Below are positions 8,240 to 18,900 of a DNA stretch of 64,000 nt, one piece after another. The notes under the pieces were generated by a model. That model was given only the letters and a program-made list of their open reading frames with translations. It was not told the origin of the DNA and did no database searches. Positions within the stretch are counted from its first letter, which is position 1. Each line of letters begins with the position of its first letter. The translations under genes were made by a program, and so were the position numbers. The DNA is from Emticicia sp. CRIBPO (lineage in GTDB: Bacteria; Bacteroidota; Bacteroidia; Cytophagales; Spirosomataceae), in NCBI RefSeq assembly GCF_009905725.1, contig NZ_JAAAKV010000003.1, positions 152,808 through 216,807 of the forward strand. The letters are read 5' to 3'.

Positions 8240-9199
8240 ATGGCTATTGATAACATTCTCATCATTGGCTCTAACGGGCAGGTCGGCTCAGCACTGGTTC
8301 ATTATTTATGTGATATTTATGGTGAAAACCACGTCATTGCCTCTGATTTGAGAGAACCTGAGCAGTGTCCGTGCAGATTTGAGCAACTTGACGTAACAGA
8401 CGCCGTAAAACTGGCCGGAATCGTCAGGAAATATAAGATAACCCAGATTTATCACCTGGCTGCTATCCTCTCTGCCAAAGGCGAAAATGATCCTCTATCT
8501 ACCTGGGACCTCAATACTCAGACTTATTTCAACATCCTGGAGGTTTCAAGGGCTCATCATGTGAAAAAGATATTTTTCCCAAGCTCTATCGCAGTTTTCG
8601 GAGAACATGTCAATCGTGAAAAGGCTGATCAGTGGTCGTACCTGATGCCTACTACGGCTTATGGCCTGAGCAAGGCTGCTTCAGAGAACTGGTCGAACTA
8701 TTATCATATTCGCTATGGTTTGGATATCAGGTCTTTAAGGTACCCTGGGATCATCAGTTACCAGTCGATGCCGGGCGGCGGAACAACGGACTATGCGGTA
8801 GATATCTATCACAAAGCGGTGTTAAACGAGGCATTTACCTGCTTCCTGAGAGAGGATTCTACGTTACCGATGATCTACATTGACGATGCTTTGAGAGCAA
8901 CGGTTAACCTGATGGAAGCCCCTGAGAAACAGATCAGCATCAGGACCTCCTATAACCTTTCAGGCGTAAGTTTTTCTCCGGAAGAAATTACCGCTGAAAT
9001 TCTGAAAATTTATCCGGACTTTAGTGTAAGTTATCAGCCGGATTTCAGACAGAAGATTGCAGATTCATGGCCTAAGAGCATTGATGATGCCATGGCCCGT
9101 CTGGACTGGGGCTGGAACCCTGAGTACGATTTGACAAAAATGACCAAAACCATGATTGAGCACCTGAACGAAAAATATCAGTTGCACGCTCATGCTTAA
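8240..9199 (+). CDS. L-threonine 3-dehydrogenase, extended SDR type
   Basis: A 319-residue NAD-dependent enzyme of the epimerase-like (extended SDR) threonine dehydrogenase group, which is distinct from the zinc-dependent E. coli Tdh. It oxidises L-threonine to 2-amino-3-ketobutyrate. The nucleotide-binding loop GSNGQVG is at 10-16, PSS at 114-116, and the catalytic pair is Tyr141 and Lys145 in YGLSK. The next gene, 19 nt downstream, encodes the CoA ligase that cleaves the unstable product. That pairing makes the specific call much safer than a generic epimerase call. The start is supported by the promoter at 8139-8169. Confidence 0.9.
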   Translation: MAIDNILIIGSNGQVGSALVHYLCDIYGENHVIASDLREPEQCPCRFEQLDVTDAVKLAGIVRKYKITQIYHLAAILSAKGENDPLSTWDLNTQTYFNILEVSRAHHVKKIFFPSSIAVFGEHVNREKADQWSYLMPTTAYGLSKAASENWSNYYHIRYGLDIRSLRYPGIISYQSMPGGGTTDYAVDIYHKAVLNEAFTCFLREDSTLPMIYIDDALRATVNLMEAPEKQISIRTSYNLSGVSFSPEEITAEILKIYPDFSVSYQPDFRQKIADSWPKSIDDAMARLDWGWNPEYDLTKMTKTMIEHLNEKYQLHAHA

Positions 9200-9218
9200 C
9201 CATAAAATATAAAACATT

Positions 9219-10406
9219 ATGTACGGAAATATTAAAGATCAACTCCAGAAAGAACTGAGCGATATCCGTGAAGCAGGGCTTTACAAATCTGAGCGGATTA
9301 TCACGACCCCTCAGGCTGCCGAAATTGTTACCCAGAACGGTAAAGAAGTGCTTAATTTTTGTGCGAACAACTATCTTGGTTTGTCTTCTCATCCGGAAGT
9401 TATCGAAGCAGGTATTGAAACCATCCGTTCACACGGTTTCGGGATGTCTTCTGTGAGATTTATCTGCGGAACACAGGATATTCACAAAGAACTGGAAAGA
9501 AAAACAGCTGAGTTTTTGGGAACAGAAGATTGTATCTTGTATGCGGCAGCTTTTGATGCCAATGGAGGTGTTTTTGAGCCCTTGCTCAATGAGGAAGACG
9601 CCATTATTTCTGATGAACTGAACCACGCTTCGATCATTGACGGCATCAGGTTATGCAAAGCCAAACGTTTCAGATATAAAAACAACAACATGGCCGACCT
9701 GGAAGAGCAGTTGAAAGCCGCTTCAGGCAGCCGCAGGAAACTGATTGTGACGGACGGAGTGTTTTCTATGGATGGCACGATCGCTAAACTCGACCAGATC
9801 TGTGACCTGGCCGATAAGTACGATGCCATGGTGATGATTGATGAGTGTCACGCATCCGGATTTATCGGGAAAACCGGAAGAGGAACCCATGAATTCAGGA
9901 ATGTGATGGGACGAGTCGACATCATTACCGGTACTTACGGAAAAGCCCTGGGCGGAGCCTCGGGTGGATTCACCGCAGCCAGAAAAGAAATTGTGGACAT
10001 GCTGCGTCAGCGTTCGAGACCGTATCTGTTCTCCAACACCCTGGCACCGTCTATCGTGGGTGCATCTATCAGGGTACTTGATTTATTGAGCTCTTCAACA
10101 GCTTTGAGAGATAAACTGGAAGCGAATACCGTTTACTTCCGTGAGGCGATGACTGCCGCAGGTTTTGATATCGTTCCGGGCGAGCACCCGATTGTGCCTG
10201 TGATGCTTTATGATGCCAAACTGGCCCAGGAATTTGCTGCAAAATTGCTGGACGAAGGCATTTATGTCATTGGATTCTTTTATCCTGTGGTGCCGAAAGA
10301 CAAAGCCCGGATCAGGGTGCAGGTGTCTGCGGGACATGAAAGGGTACATCTGGAGAAAGCCGTAGCGGCCTTTACGAAAGTAGGAAAAGCATTAGGGGTG
10401 ATTTGA
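9219..10406 (+). CDS. kbl: Glycine C-acetyltransferase (2-amino-3-ketobutyrate CoA ligase)
   Basis: A 395-residue PLP-dependent enzyme of the alpha-oxoamine synthase family. It converts 2-amino-3-ketobutyrate and CoA to glycine and acetyl-CoA, completing the threonine-to-glycine route started by the gene upstream. The PLP lysine is in [10 protein letters not shown] (Lys242), and the [10 protein letters not shown] motif that contacts PLP is present just before it. Length and ends match the family. It is the last gene of the operon, and a strong hairpin overlaps its stop codon. Confidence 0.96.
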   Translation: MYGNIKDQLQKELSDIREAGLYKSERIITTPQAAEIVTQNGKEVLNFCANNYLGLSSHPEVIEAGIETIRSHGFGMSSVRFICGTQDIHKELERKTAEFLGTEDCILYAAAFDANGGVFEPLLNEEDAIISDELNHASIIDGIRLCKAKRFRYKNNNMADLEEQLKAASGSRRKLIVTDGVFSMDGTIAKLDQICDLADKYDAMVMIDECHASGFIGKTGRGTHEFRNVMGRVDIITGTYGKALGGASGGFTAARKEIVDMLRQRSRPYLFSNTLAPSIVGASIRVLDLLSSSTALRDKLEANTVYFREAMTAAGFDIVPGEHPIVPVMLYDAKLAQEFAAKLLDEGIYVIGFFYPVVPKDKARIRVQVSAGHERVHLEKAVAAFTKVGKALGVI

Positions 10407-10421
10407 GAATCACCCTTTTTT
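10396..10421 (+). terminator. Rho-independent terminator of tdh-kbl
   Basis: The stem GGGTGATT/AATCACCC (10396-10403, 10408-10415) is followed by six or more T. The TGA stop of kbl sits in the 4-nt loop. The T run reaches the 3' end of the convergent antitoxin gene. Confidence 0.85.
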
Positions 10422-10740
10422 ATACAAGCCTTAAATACTGATTTTCAAGACTTACATTAAAATGAATTTCAGCTTTTAAGGCTTTAAAAACTTTCAGGAT
10501 GGTGTCAATAGTAGCACTGTTGGCACTGCTTTCGAGTTTAGAAATCTGAGACTTTTGCACACCTACTAATTCGCCTAATTGTTCCTGAGTCAGATTCCTT
10601 TCCTGGCGAACGGTTTTAATCATTCTTCCTAAAAGCTCCATATTCAATTCATATTCATATGCATCTCTTTCAGGAGTTCCTATTTTGCCAATATACTTAT
10701 CCTTCATTTCTGAAAGTGATGACGATTTTAATTCTTTCAT
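10420..10740 (-). CDS. XRE-family helix-turn-helix antitoxin (HigA-like)
   Basis: A 106-residue protein with a Cro/C1-type helix-turn-helix at about residues 35-88 (QERNLTQEQLGELVGVQKS, then QISKLE). It follows a RelE/HigB-like toxin gene, and the toxin stop overlaps this start as ATGA. The toxin-first order is typical of higBA loci. The antitoxin is intact although the toxin reading frame is broken. It would be expected to repress its own promoter upstream of the toxin gene, in the AT-rich stretch after 11076. Confidence 0.85.
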   Translation of the reverse strand: MKELKSSSLSEMKDKYIGKIGTPERDAYEYELNMELLGRMIKTVRQERNLTQEQLGELVGVQKSQISKLESSANSATIDTILKVFKALKAEIHFNVSLENQYLRLV

Positions 10741-11076
10741 AGCTGTCTTTTGTTTTCGAAGTAAATAATCCTGATTCTTTCAGCCCGTTCGATTTCATTT
10801 TTATGAACCTTGTCCATTTTCTTTATAAAGCCGTGAGTTGCCAAAACCAGCGTATCTTTATTATTTGATTTGTCCCAAAATGCAAGAAACCTGATTTGCA
10901 TTCCGGCATGATTTATCCTGAATTCCCAGATATCATTTTGTAACTTTTTGAAAAGTCTGGGATCGTTTGTTTGTTCGGCAATATCAATATTACAATATTT
11001 TTTTTACTGCTTTAGCTTCAAGTTTCTCAATAAACCTTTCCGCTTCTTCTAGAAATCTTGTGTGAAAATAGTGCAC
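10737..11076 (-). pseudogene. Frameshifted RelE/HigB-family toxin
   Basis: Two reading frames together rebuild one toxin of about 113 residues. The first runs from a probable GTG start at 11076 (HYFHTRFLEEAERF) and hits TAA at 10990-10992. The second continues with NIDIAEQTNDPRLFKKLQ, IWEFR and ATHGFIKK, ending in TGA at 10737-10739. Restoring two bases around 10988-10994 (probably TATAAT shortened to TAAT) rejoins them. The family pattern (RLFKKL, IWEFR, THGFIKK) is that of Bacteroidota HigB/RelE mRNA interferases. No better start was found. A sequencing error cannot be excluded. Confidence 0.75.
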
Positions 11077-11262
11077 TGATCTTTTTGCTCAAAGATATAT
11101 ATAGTTTCTAAATTTTGAAACATTATGTACTTTTTTTCTTAAAAAATCACGAACTGGAAATTGTGATTGAATTCTGTTATTTGACAAAATTGCTTCAGAT
11201 AAATGCTCTACTTTGAAGCATAAACCTTTTATTTGCAAAAATATCCCGCCGGAACAAAGCTT

Positions 11263-11946
11263 ATGAAAATACTTCTTGTAGAAGATGACGCTACCATGAA
11301 CCAGAACATCAAAGATGCTTTCCTGATGGAAGGGTTTACGGTTGAAGTCGCTTACGATGGTAATATTGCAGAGAAATTCCTCAGGAAAGAGAGCTTCGAT
11401 TGTGTGATCCTGGATGTCAATTTACCCCTTAAAAACGGATATGAGATCGCTAAAAGTTTCAGACAGATCAATACCTCTACCCCGGTGATCATGCTGACGG
11501 CTTTTGATGAACTGGAAGACAAAGTACAGGGATACGACAGCGGAGCTGATGATTACCTGACCAAACCTTTCTACATGAAAGAGCTGCTGATGAGGGTGAA
11601 ATCGCTGATCAACAGGAGCCAGGGGGCTGTTTCGCAGGAATTGAAAGAATCGGTGGAGGTGCTGGATATTGTGATCAATCAAAAATCCAAAACGGTCAAA
11701 AGGAGTGATCTCGAGATCATACTGACACCTCGTGAATACCAGATATTACTAAAACTGGCCCTGGCCAAAGGGGCTATGGTCAGTAAAAAAGAGCTGATCA
11801 GGGAAATCTGGGGTGGCTCGTTTGATGCCAATACCAATACGATAGAGGTGTATATCAATTTCCTGAGAAAGAAAATTGATAAACCCTTCGGCAGCAATCT
11901 CATCAAAACCAAGATCGGATACGGATATTTTCTGGACCTGGAATAG
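11263..11946 (+). CDS. Response regulator, OmpR/PhoB family
   Basis: A 227-residue two-component regulator. The receiver domain carries the acidic pair Asp8/Asp9, the phosphoacceptor Asp51 (VILDVNLP), Thr79 and Lys101 (TKPF). A winged-helix DNA-binding domain occupies about 125-225 and ends GYGYFLD. The ATG at 11263 gives the family's normal N-terminus (MKILLVEDD). A TTG 30 nt upstream would add ten unneeded residues. It is followed after 53 nt by its histidine kinase and then by a metal efflux operon, so it probably controls metal-responsive expression, as CzcR or CusR do. Confidence 0.95.
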   Translation: MKILLVEDDATMNQNIKDAFLMEGFTVEVAYDGNIAEKFLRKESFDCVILDVNLPLKNGYEIAKSFRQINTSTPVIMLTAFDELEDKVQGYDSGADDYLTKPFYMKELLMRVKSLINRSQGAVSQELKESVEVLDIVINQKSKTVKRSDLEIILTPREYQILLKLALAKGAMVSKKELIREIWGGSFDANTNTIEVYINFLRKKIDKPFGSNLIKTKIGYGYFLDLE

Positions 11947-11999
11947 TGCGGATTCTTTCAAATATACAATTAAGCCAGCAGAACGATTATTAACAACCC

Positions 12000-13355
12000 A
12001 TGAGCATCCGGCAAAAAATACTCGTCAATTTCTCCATCCTTTCCATCACAGGATTCGGGTTTACCTTTCTTCTGATCTACAACCTGTTCTCCAATTACCG
12101 GTCCGAAGAATTTCAGCAGGTCATCAGGGACAAGACCATCACCACTTTGAAGTTTTTGCTGGAAGTGAAGCAGATAGACCGGGATATATTGCAGTCGCTG
12201 GATGAATTTACGATCAACAGTCTTTATAAAGAGAAGATCCTGATTTTTGACTCGAACAGGAAAATGATTTACTCAAGTATTGATGATACGAAAATCAAAT
12301 TTCCGAACAGTGTTCTGGAGCAATTGAGCAGCAATAAGCCGTCTATTGAATTTACAGAAGACGGATATGATGTGGTGGGGATTTTGTTTGAACTGCGTGG
12401 ACAAAAGTATTACGGAATCGCCAAAGCGTATGATATTCTCGGTTTTTCGAAACTGGATTATCTCAAATATGTGCTCATTTTTATTTTTATAGTGGTCACT
12501 TCAGTGATCCTGCTTTCTTCTTTTTTCCTTTCCAGGCAGATATCCAGACCGATTATCAACATTGCGGCTGAACTCAAAGGCATTGACCTTGATTCTCAGA
12601 ATAGTTATATTACGATTCCTAACAGCAGGGATGAGATACAGCTTCTGGCGACCAGGTTTAATGAACTGATGAAAAGGCTCAATGATTCTTTTTCCTTTCA
12701 GAAGCACGCCATCCACCATATTTCTCATGAACTGAAGACTCCGATAGCCATTTTGGTGACTAATTTTGAGAAAATGGAGCAGGAGCATGACCCGTCCAGG
12801 TTAAAAGAATGGCTAAAAAATCAAAAGGAAGATACTAAAAACCTGAGTGATATCATCAATGCCTTATTGGAAATATCCAAAGTGGAGACCGGCAATAAGG
12901 TCGATGTGGAACAGGTAAGAATAGATGAACTGATTTTTGATGTGGTGGAAGAAATCAAAATTATCAATGAAGACTTTAATTTTCAGATCGATATCGACGA
13001 CACGATAGAATCAGAAGAAGACCTGACCATCAGCGGTAATAACAGGCTTTTGAGACTCGCGATGGTCAACCTCGTGACCAATTGCATTAATTATAGTCAG
13101 AACAAAAGTGCCGAGATCAAAATCCATAAAGAAAAGGATAAACTGCTGATCGAATTCATTAACAAAGGCAAAGTGATCGAAGAAAATGAGAAACAATACA
13201 TGTTCCAGCATTTTTTCAGAGGCGAAAACAGCCAGGGGAAAAGAGGCTTCGGGCTGGGGCTGGTGCTGATCAGCAAGATTGTTGATTTACATCACGGTAT
13301 AATCGAGTACGAAAGCCAGCGGAAAACCAAAAATATTTTCCGTTTAAAATTGTAA
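12000..13355 (+). CDS. Sensor histidine kinase
   Basis: A 451-residue membrane kinase. Helices at about 13-32 and 152-176 flank a periplasmic sensor region of about 120 residues, followed by a HAMP linker. The H box SHELKTP carries the phosphorylated His243. The ATPase domain has an N box around LVTNCINYS and a G box RGFGLGLVL. It is paired with the response regulator directly upstream and lies before the efflux genes. Metal sensing is inferred from that context, and no obvious metal-binding motif was seen in the periplasmic part. Confidence 0.93.
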   Translation: MSIRQKILVNFSILSITGFGFTFLLIYNLFSNYRSEEFQQVIRDKTITTLKFLLEVKQIDRDILQSLDEFTINSLYKEKILIFDSNRKMIYSSIDDTKIKFPNSVLEQLSSNKPSIEFTEDGYDVVGILFELRGQKYYGIAKAYDILGFSKLDYLKYVLIFIFIVVTSVILLSSFFLSRQISRPIINIAAELKGIDLDSQNSYITIPNSRDEIQLLATRFNELMKRLNDSFSFQKHAIHHISHELKTPIAILVTNFEKMEQEHDPSRLKEWLKNQKEDTKNLSDIINALLEISKVETGNKVDVEQVRIDELIFDVVEEIKIINEDFNFQIDIDDTIESEEDLTISGNNRLLRLAMVNLVTNCINYSQNKSAEIKIHKEKDKLLIEFINKGKVIEENEKQYMFQHFFRGENSQGKRGFGLGLVLISKIVDLHHGIIEYESQRKTKNIFRLKL

Positions 13356-13375
13356 CCCCGTGCCATTTAAATTGT

Positions 13376-13401
13376 AGCCCCGTGCCTCGAGGCACAGGGC
13401 T
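13376..13401. repeat. Palindromic hairpin (REP-like or terminator)
   Basis: The 14-bp palindrome GTGCCTC/GAGGCAC is extended on both sides to AGCCC.../...GGGCT, a 26-bp hairpin with one mismatch. A partial copy of the left arm (CCCCGTGCC) occurs just upstream near 13356. No T run follows. It separates the kinase gene from the efflux operon. Confidence 0.5.
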
Positions 13402-13482
13402 ATTTAAGCGAAAATTTATCCGAATTAAGGCGTTTTTAAGGTGCATTGAGGCAATTTTGCTCCCGAAACAAAAACGTCACTT

Positions 13483-14739
13483 ATGAACCCGGTAAAAGGA
13501 ATTGTTTTCATTTCCGTCATTTTCTCATCTTTCTTGGCAAGAGCATCCTCAGACACCCTCCGGATCTCAGTTCAGGACGCCGACGGACTTTTTCTGAAGA
13601 ATAACTACAATCTGTTGGCGTCATCCATGAACATAGACGCACAAAGGGCCCAGATCATACAGGCCGGACTTTATCCCAATCCTGTTTTTACAGGAGATTT
13701 CAATGCGATTGACCCTGAAAACAGCAAAGTGGCTCATTTAGGGAAGTCAGGACAGAAATTTTTTCAGCTTGAGCAACTCATCTTGTTAGGCGGAAAAAGA
13801 AAAGCCCAGATCGAACTGGCGTCTACCAATGTAAAAATAGCCGAACTTGAATTCCAGGATATGATCAGACAACTAAAATTTCAGCTTCATACCAGCCTGT
13901 ATTTTCTCAACCAGCAGACCTTCCTGATCAACAAGTATAATAAACAGTTGGAACTACTCGAAACCATCTTGTCGGCGTATGACACCCAGGTGAAAAAAGG
14001 GAACATACCGCTGAAAGACATGGTCAGACTGAAAGGCGTCTATCTGAACCTGAACAACAATAAGGCGGAGGCATTGAAAGAGTATTTCGGCGAGATGGCG
14101 AAAGTGAAAACTATTCTTCAGACAGACAGTTTTGTTATTCCCAATATTCCTGATACCAATATTGAGCAATTCAGTAAAGAAGTGGGGGTTGCACAATTGA
14201 ACGAGCTGGCCTTCCAGAACCGTCCTGACTACCTGATTACGCAACAGAACGTGACCCTGGCAGAACAGTATTTCCAGTTTCAGAAAACCATGGCCAAACC
14301 TGATATCAATGTTTTTACATCATATGACCAGAGGAGTGGTGCATTCAGAAACCAGGTGAATGTGGGTGTCAGTATCCCGATCCCGGTCTGGAATAAGAAC
14401 CAGGGGAATATAAAGTCAGCCATGATCATGAAAAAACAACAGGAATACACTACTGAAGCTTTTAAAGCCCAGTTGCTGGCGGAAATTCATAACTATCATG
14501 CCCAGTTTATTCAAAGCCTGGAAGAATACCAGAAATACAAAAAACTTTATAATGAAGATTTTGATCTGACCCTGGCAGGAATTACCGAAAACTTTAAAAA
14601 AGGCAATGTAAGCATGATAGAGTTTGTCGATTTCTTCGAAGCTTATAATGATGCCCTGGCCGAAATTGCCAAAATAAAGATCAATCTGGCCACTTCCGCC
14701 GAACAGCTCAACCTGAGTACAGGAAAACAGGTATTCTGA
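13483..14739 (+). CDS. TolC-family outer-membrane efflux protein (CzcC/CusC-like)
   Basis: A 418-residue exported protein (signal peptide about 1-20) with the repeated alpha-hairpin pattern of outer-membrane efflux proteins. Typical segments include LYPNPVF near the N-terminus, KARIELA-like helices and a second repeat starting around NRPDYLITQQNV. It forms the outer-membrane channel of the tripartite system encoded with the adaptor (14840) and pump (15977). Gene order C-B-A and the upstream two-component system match heavy-metal efflux operons. Confidence 0.92.
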   Translation: MNPVKGIVFISVIFSSFLARASSDTLRISVQDADGLFLKNNYNLLASSMNIDAQRAQIIQAGLYPNPVFTGDFNAIDPENSKVAHLGKSGQKFFQLEQLILLGGKRKAQIELASTNVKIAELEFQDMIRQLKFQLHTSLYFLNQQTFLINKYNKQLELLETILSAYDTQVKKGNIPLKDMVRLKGVYLNLNNNKAEALKEYFGEMAKVKTILQTDSFVIPNIPDTNIEQFSKEVGVAQLNELAFQNRPDYLITQQNVTLAEQYFQFQKTMAKPDINVFTSYDQRSGAFRNQVNVGVSIPIPVWNKNQGNIKSAMIMKKQQEYTTEAFKAQLLAEIHNYHAQFIQSLEEYQKYKKLYNEDFDLTLAGITENFKKGNVSMIEFVDFFEAYNDALAEIAKIKINLATSAEQLNLSTGKQVF

Positions 14740-14839
14740 CACACTTTACAGCCATGAAAATTTACATCATAAAAGTTTTCGGAGAGAATTAAGATCATAA
14801 GGCAGAAGTTTTTTTACTCTGATTTAAATTAAAAAACAC

Positions 14840-15922
14840 ATGAAACAGATTATTTTTTGTTCATTTATTCTATTGGTAGCCGTGGGTGCCTGCAAAAAGA
14901 AACCTAAGGATGATGATACCAAAGTAGCTTTCAGCATGAGCGATACCATGTTGGCCCGGTGTGAGTTTTACACCACCTCGACCAAAGACGTAAAAAACGA
15001 AATCAGGTTTTTCGGGAAAATCGAACCGGATAATAACAAAACAGCACAGGTTTATTCTATTGTGGGGGGTAACGTTATCAAAATCAACGTTGAATTGGGT
15101 GATTACGTAAAAAAAGGACAGGTTTTGGCAGTGGTAAAAAGTAGTGAGGTGGCCGAGTTCCAGAAAGAGAAGCAGGATGCGATAAGTGATGTGGCGGTGT
15201 CTGAAAAGAACCTGCAGGTAGCCAAAGACATGTATGCAGGTAAGTTGTCTTCGGAAAAGGATGTGGTGGCCGCGGAAAAAGCCCTGGAAAAAAGCAAGAC
15301 CGAACTCTCGCGTATCAATGAAGTGTACAGCATTTATAATCTTCAGAGCGGCTCCACCTTCAACATTACAGCTCCGATCAGCGGTTTTATTGTGCACAAA
15401 GACATCAGTTCCAATGAGCAGTTGAGGGCCGATAAATCAGATGTATTGTTCTCCATTGCAGAGATCAATGAGGTATGGGCCATGGCCAATGTCAACGAAA
15501 GCGACATTTCGAAGGTGGAGATCGGTTACGAAGCTGAAGTGAGTACGCTAAGTTTCCCGGATGAAAAATACATCGGCAAAATCGACAAGATCTTTAACAC
15601 CATTGATCCTGATACCAAGGCCATGAAAGTGCGGGTAAGGATTCCGAATGCTTCATTTAAATTAAAGCCCGAGATGAATGCGACGGTAACTGTGCGGTTC
15701 TCAGAAAATCAGCAGATGATTGCCATTCCGGCTTCGGCAGTCATTTTCGAAAAGAATAAAAACTGGGTGATGGTGTTTAAGGACCGCTACAATGTAGAAA
15801 CCCGCAGAATTGAGGTTTACAGACAGGTAGGGGATCAGATTTACGTGAGTTCGGGTCTTAAAGAAGGAGAAAAGGTGATTTCAAAGAACGGGATTTTTAT
15901 CTACGACGCCTTAAATGATTAA
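14840..15922 (+). CDS. RND efflux periplasmic adaptor (CzcB/CusB-like lipoprotein)
   Basis: A 360-residue membrane-fusion protein. A lipobox (LVAVGAC, Cys about 18) predicts lipid anchoring. The biotinyl-lipoyl-like half-motifs GGNVIKINVELGDYVKKGQ (about 75-95) and FNITAPISGFIVHK (about 172) flank a helical hairpin, and beta-barrel and membrane-proximal domains follow. It links the inner-membrane pump to the TolC-like channel. No histidine-rich metal-binding extension is present. Confidence 0.93.
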   Translation: MKQIIFCSFILLVAVGACKKKPKDDDTKVAFSMSDTMLARCEFYTTSTKDVKNEIRFFGKIEPDNNKTAQVYSIVGGNVIKINVELGDYVKKGQVLAVVKSSEVAEFQKEKQDAISDVAVSEKNLQVAKDMYAGKLSSEKDVVAAEKALEKSKTELSRINEVYSIYNLQSGSTFNITAPISGFIVHKDISSNEQLRADKSDVLFSIAEINEVWAMANVNESDISKVEIGYEAEVSTLSFPDEKYIGKIDKIFNTIDPDTKAMKVRVRIPNASFKLKPEMNATVTVRFSENQQMIAIPASAVIFEKNKNWVMVFKDRYNVETRRIEVYRQVGDQIYVSSGLKEGEKVISKNGIFIYDALND

Positions 15923-15976
15923 GGCATAAAGAGAACGAGATTGTTAATCACCAAAACATTAAAACGATAAATTGTA

Positions 15977-18900
15977 ATGAATAAATTCATCAAAAATATT
16001 CTTTCCTTTTCGTTGAAAAACCGGTTTTTTACCTTCTTCTGGGTAGGAATCCTGGTGATCAGCGGAGTGGTCAGTTATGTCAACATACCGATTGAGGCTT
16101 TTCCGGATGTAACCAACACCCAGATCATTGTGGTGACGGAATGGAACGGCAGGAGTGCGGAGAGTGTGGAGCGGTTTGTGACGACCCCTATCGAAATTGC
16201 GATGAACAGCGTGCAGCGGAAAACCAATGTCAGAAGTGTGACGATGTTTGGTCTTTCGGTGATCAAGATCATTTTTGAGGATGATGTAGACGACTTTTTT
16301 GCCCGGCAGCAGGTCAATAACCAGCTCAGGAATGTGCAGCTCCCCGATGGGGTCGAACCTGACGTGCAGCCACCTTACGGGCCAACGGGTGAAATATTCA
16401 GATATACTTTAAAAAGTGCCCAGAGAGACTCAAAAGAGCTTCTCACCCTTCAGAACTGGACCATTGACCGCCAGATCAGGGCCGTACCGGGTGTGGCTGA
16501 CGTAGTGGCTTTTGGCGGGCAGGAAAAAACCTATGAAGTGGCTATAGATCCGGTTAAACTTCAGAAGTATGAAATTACGCCGCTTGAATTGTTTGAGGCC
16601 GTTTCCAAATCAAACCTGAACGTCGGGGGAGATGTGATTGAGAAAAACGGACAGGCTTATGTAGTGAGGGGTATCGGGCTTTACAATAATATCCAGGACA
16701 TTGAGAATACGATCGTAGAGATATATAATGGCAACCCCTTGCTGGTTAAAAACGTAGCCAGCGTCATTGAGAGCAGCCAGCCCAGGGTAGGACAGGTGGG
16801 TCTGGATGGCGACGATGACGTAGTGGAAGGGATCATCGTTATGCGTAAAGGCGAGAATCCAAGTGAAGTGCTTAGCCGTGTAAAAGCAAAAATAGAAGAG
16901 CTGAATACCAAGGTATTGCCTTCTGATGTGAAAATGGTGCCGTTTTATGACCGTGACGTACTGATGCAGTATTGTACAAGTACCGTGATGCACAACCTGC
17001 TGGAGGGGATCATCCTTGTAACGGTCATTGTCTTTATTTTTATGGCCGACTGGCGAACGACGGTCATCGTTTCCATTATCATTCCATTGTCATTATTGTT
17101 TGCCTTTCTGTGTCTGAAGCTCAAGGGGATGAGTGCCAACTTACTCTCCCTCGGGGCTGTCGATTTCGGGATCATCATCGATGGAGCGGTGGTGATGGTC
17201 GAAGGCCTGTTTGTTGCCCTTGACCGCAGGGCACATCAGGTCGGCATGGAGAAATTCAATAAGCTGGCTAAGATGAGCCTGATCAAAAAGACCGGCTCGG
17301 AAATGGGTAAGGCCATCTTTTTTTCCAAGCTGATCATCATTTCAGCCTTGCTTCCGATTTTCGCTTTTCAGAAAGTAGAAGGTAAAATGTTCTCGCCACT
17401 GGCTTTTACATTGGGTTTTGCCTTGTTAGGTGCCCTGATTTTCACGTTAACGCTGGTGCCGGTTCTGAGTTCTATTCTGCTTAACAAGAACGTAAAAGAA
17501 AAACATAATTTCTTCATTGATTTTATCAACAGGTCGGTCGAGGGGGCTTTTGGATGGACATTCAGAAACAAACGGCTTACCTTCATTATCTCAGGAGTTG
17601 TTTTTGCAGCGACAATCTTTTCCACCAGGTGGCTGGGGTCAGAGTTTTTGCCGCCACTGAACGAGGGAGCGTTGTGGGTGGAAGCCAAACTGCCGATGAG
17701 TACTTCACTGAATGAAACCGTCAAAATGGTGACGGTGCTCAGAAAAGAACTGAATACATTTCCGGAAGTAAACGGAGTACTGTCACAGGTGGGCCGAAGT
17801 AATGACGGTACCGATCCGAGCGGGTTTTACTATGTACAGATGCAGGTCAACCTTAAGCCGAAGGAAGAGTGGGGGAGAAAGATATCGATGGACGGCCTGG
17901 TAGAGGAAATGGACAAGAAACTCAAACGTTACCAGGGGATTAACTATAACTATTCGCAGCCTATTATCGATAACGTGGCGGAGGCTGTAGCCGGGATGAA
18001 TGCATCAAATGCGGTCAAGATCTTTGGGGATGACCTTAACAAACTGGATGAAATAGCCAACCAGGTGCTGGAACAGATCAAGCATGTGGAAGGTATCAAA
18101 GACATCGGTATCCTGAGAAACCTCGGCCAGCCGGACATCAGCGTGCAGCTGGATGAAGAAAAAATGGCGATTTACGGAGTAACCAAAGCAGATGCCCAGG
18201 CGGTAATTGAAATGGCGATAGGGGGTAAAACTGCGACTTCAAAATATGAAGGCGAGATGAAATTCGACATCAGGATCAGGTATGACAAAGAATACCGGAA
18301 AAATGAGGACGACATCATGATGCTGATGATTCCTACAATAAAAGGCACCAAGATACCCTTGAAGGAAATCGCCACACTGGAAAAAAATACCGGACCTGCT
18401 TTTATTTACAGGGACAACACCAAAAGGTTTATCGGGGTGAAATTCTCTGTCCGTGAGCGTGACCTCGGAAGCACCATTGCTGAAGCACAGGCGATAGTAA
18501 CTAAGAATATCAAGTTGCCTGAAGGCTACAGCATCGGATGGGCCGGAGAGTTTGAGAACCAGGTGAGGGCCACCAGCCGTCTGGGTCAGGTTGTTCCCGT
18601 CAGTCTTGTTTTGATATTTGTCTTACTCTTTATCATGTTTGGTAATGCGAAAGACGCCGGATATGTCTTAATCAATGTGCCGTTCTCCATTATCGGGGGG
18701 ATTCTGGCCTTGCATATTACGGGTATCAACTTTGGTATATCGGCGGGAGTGGGGTTTATCGCCCTTTTCGGGATATGCGTCCAGAACGGTGTCATCCTGA
18801 TCTCTGAGTTTCATAACCAGGCCAAAGCCCTGAAGGGTGATCTCGGGCAGGCCATCCGCAATGCCGTCAGGGTTCGTACCAGACCGGTAGTGATGACCGC

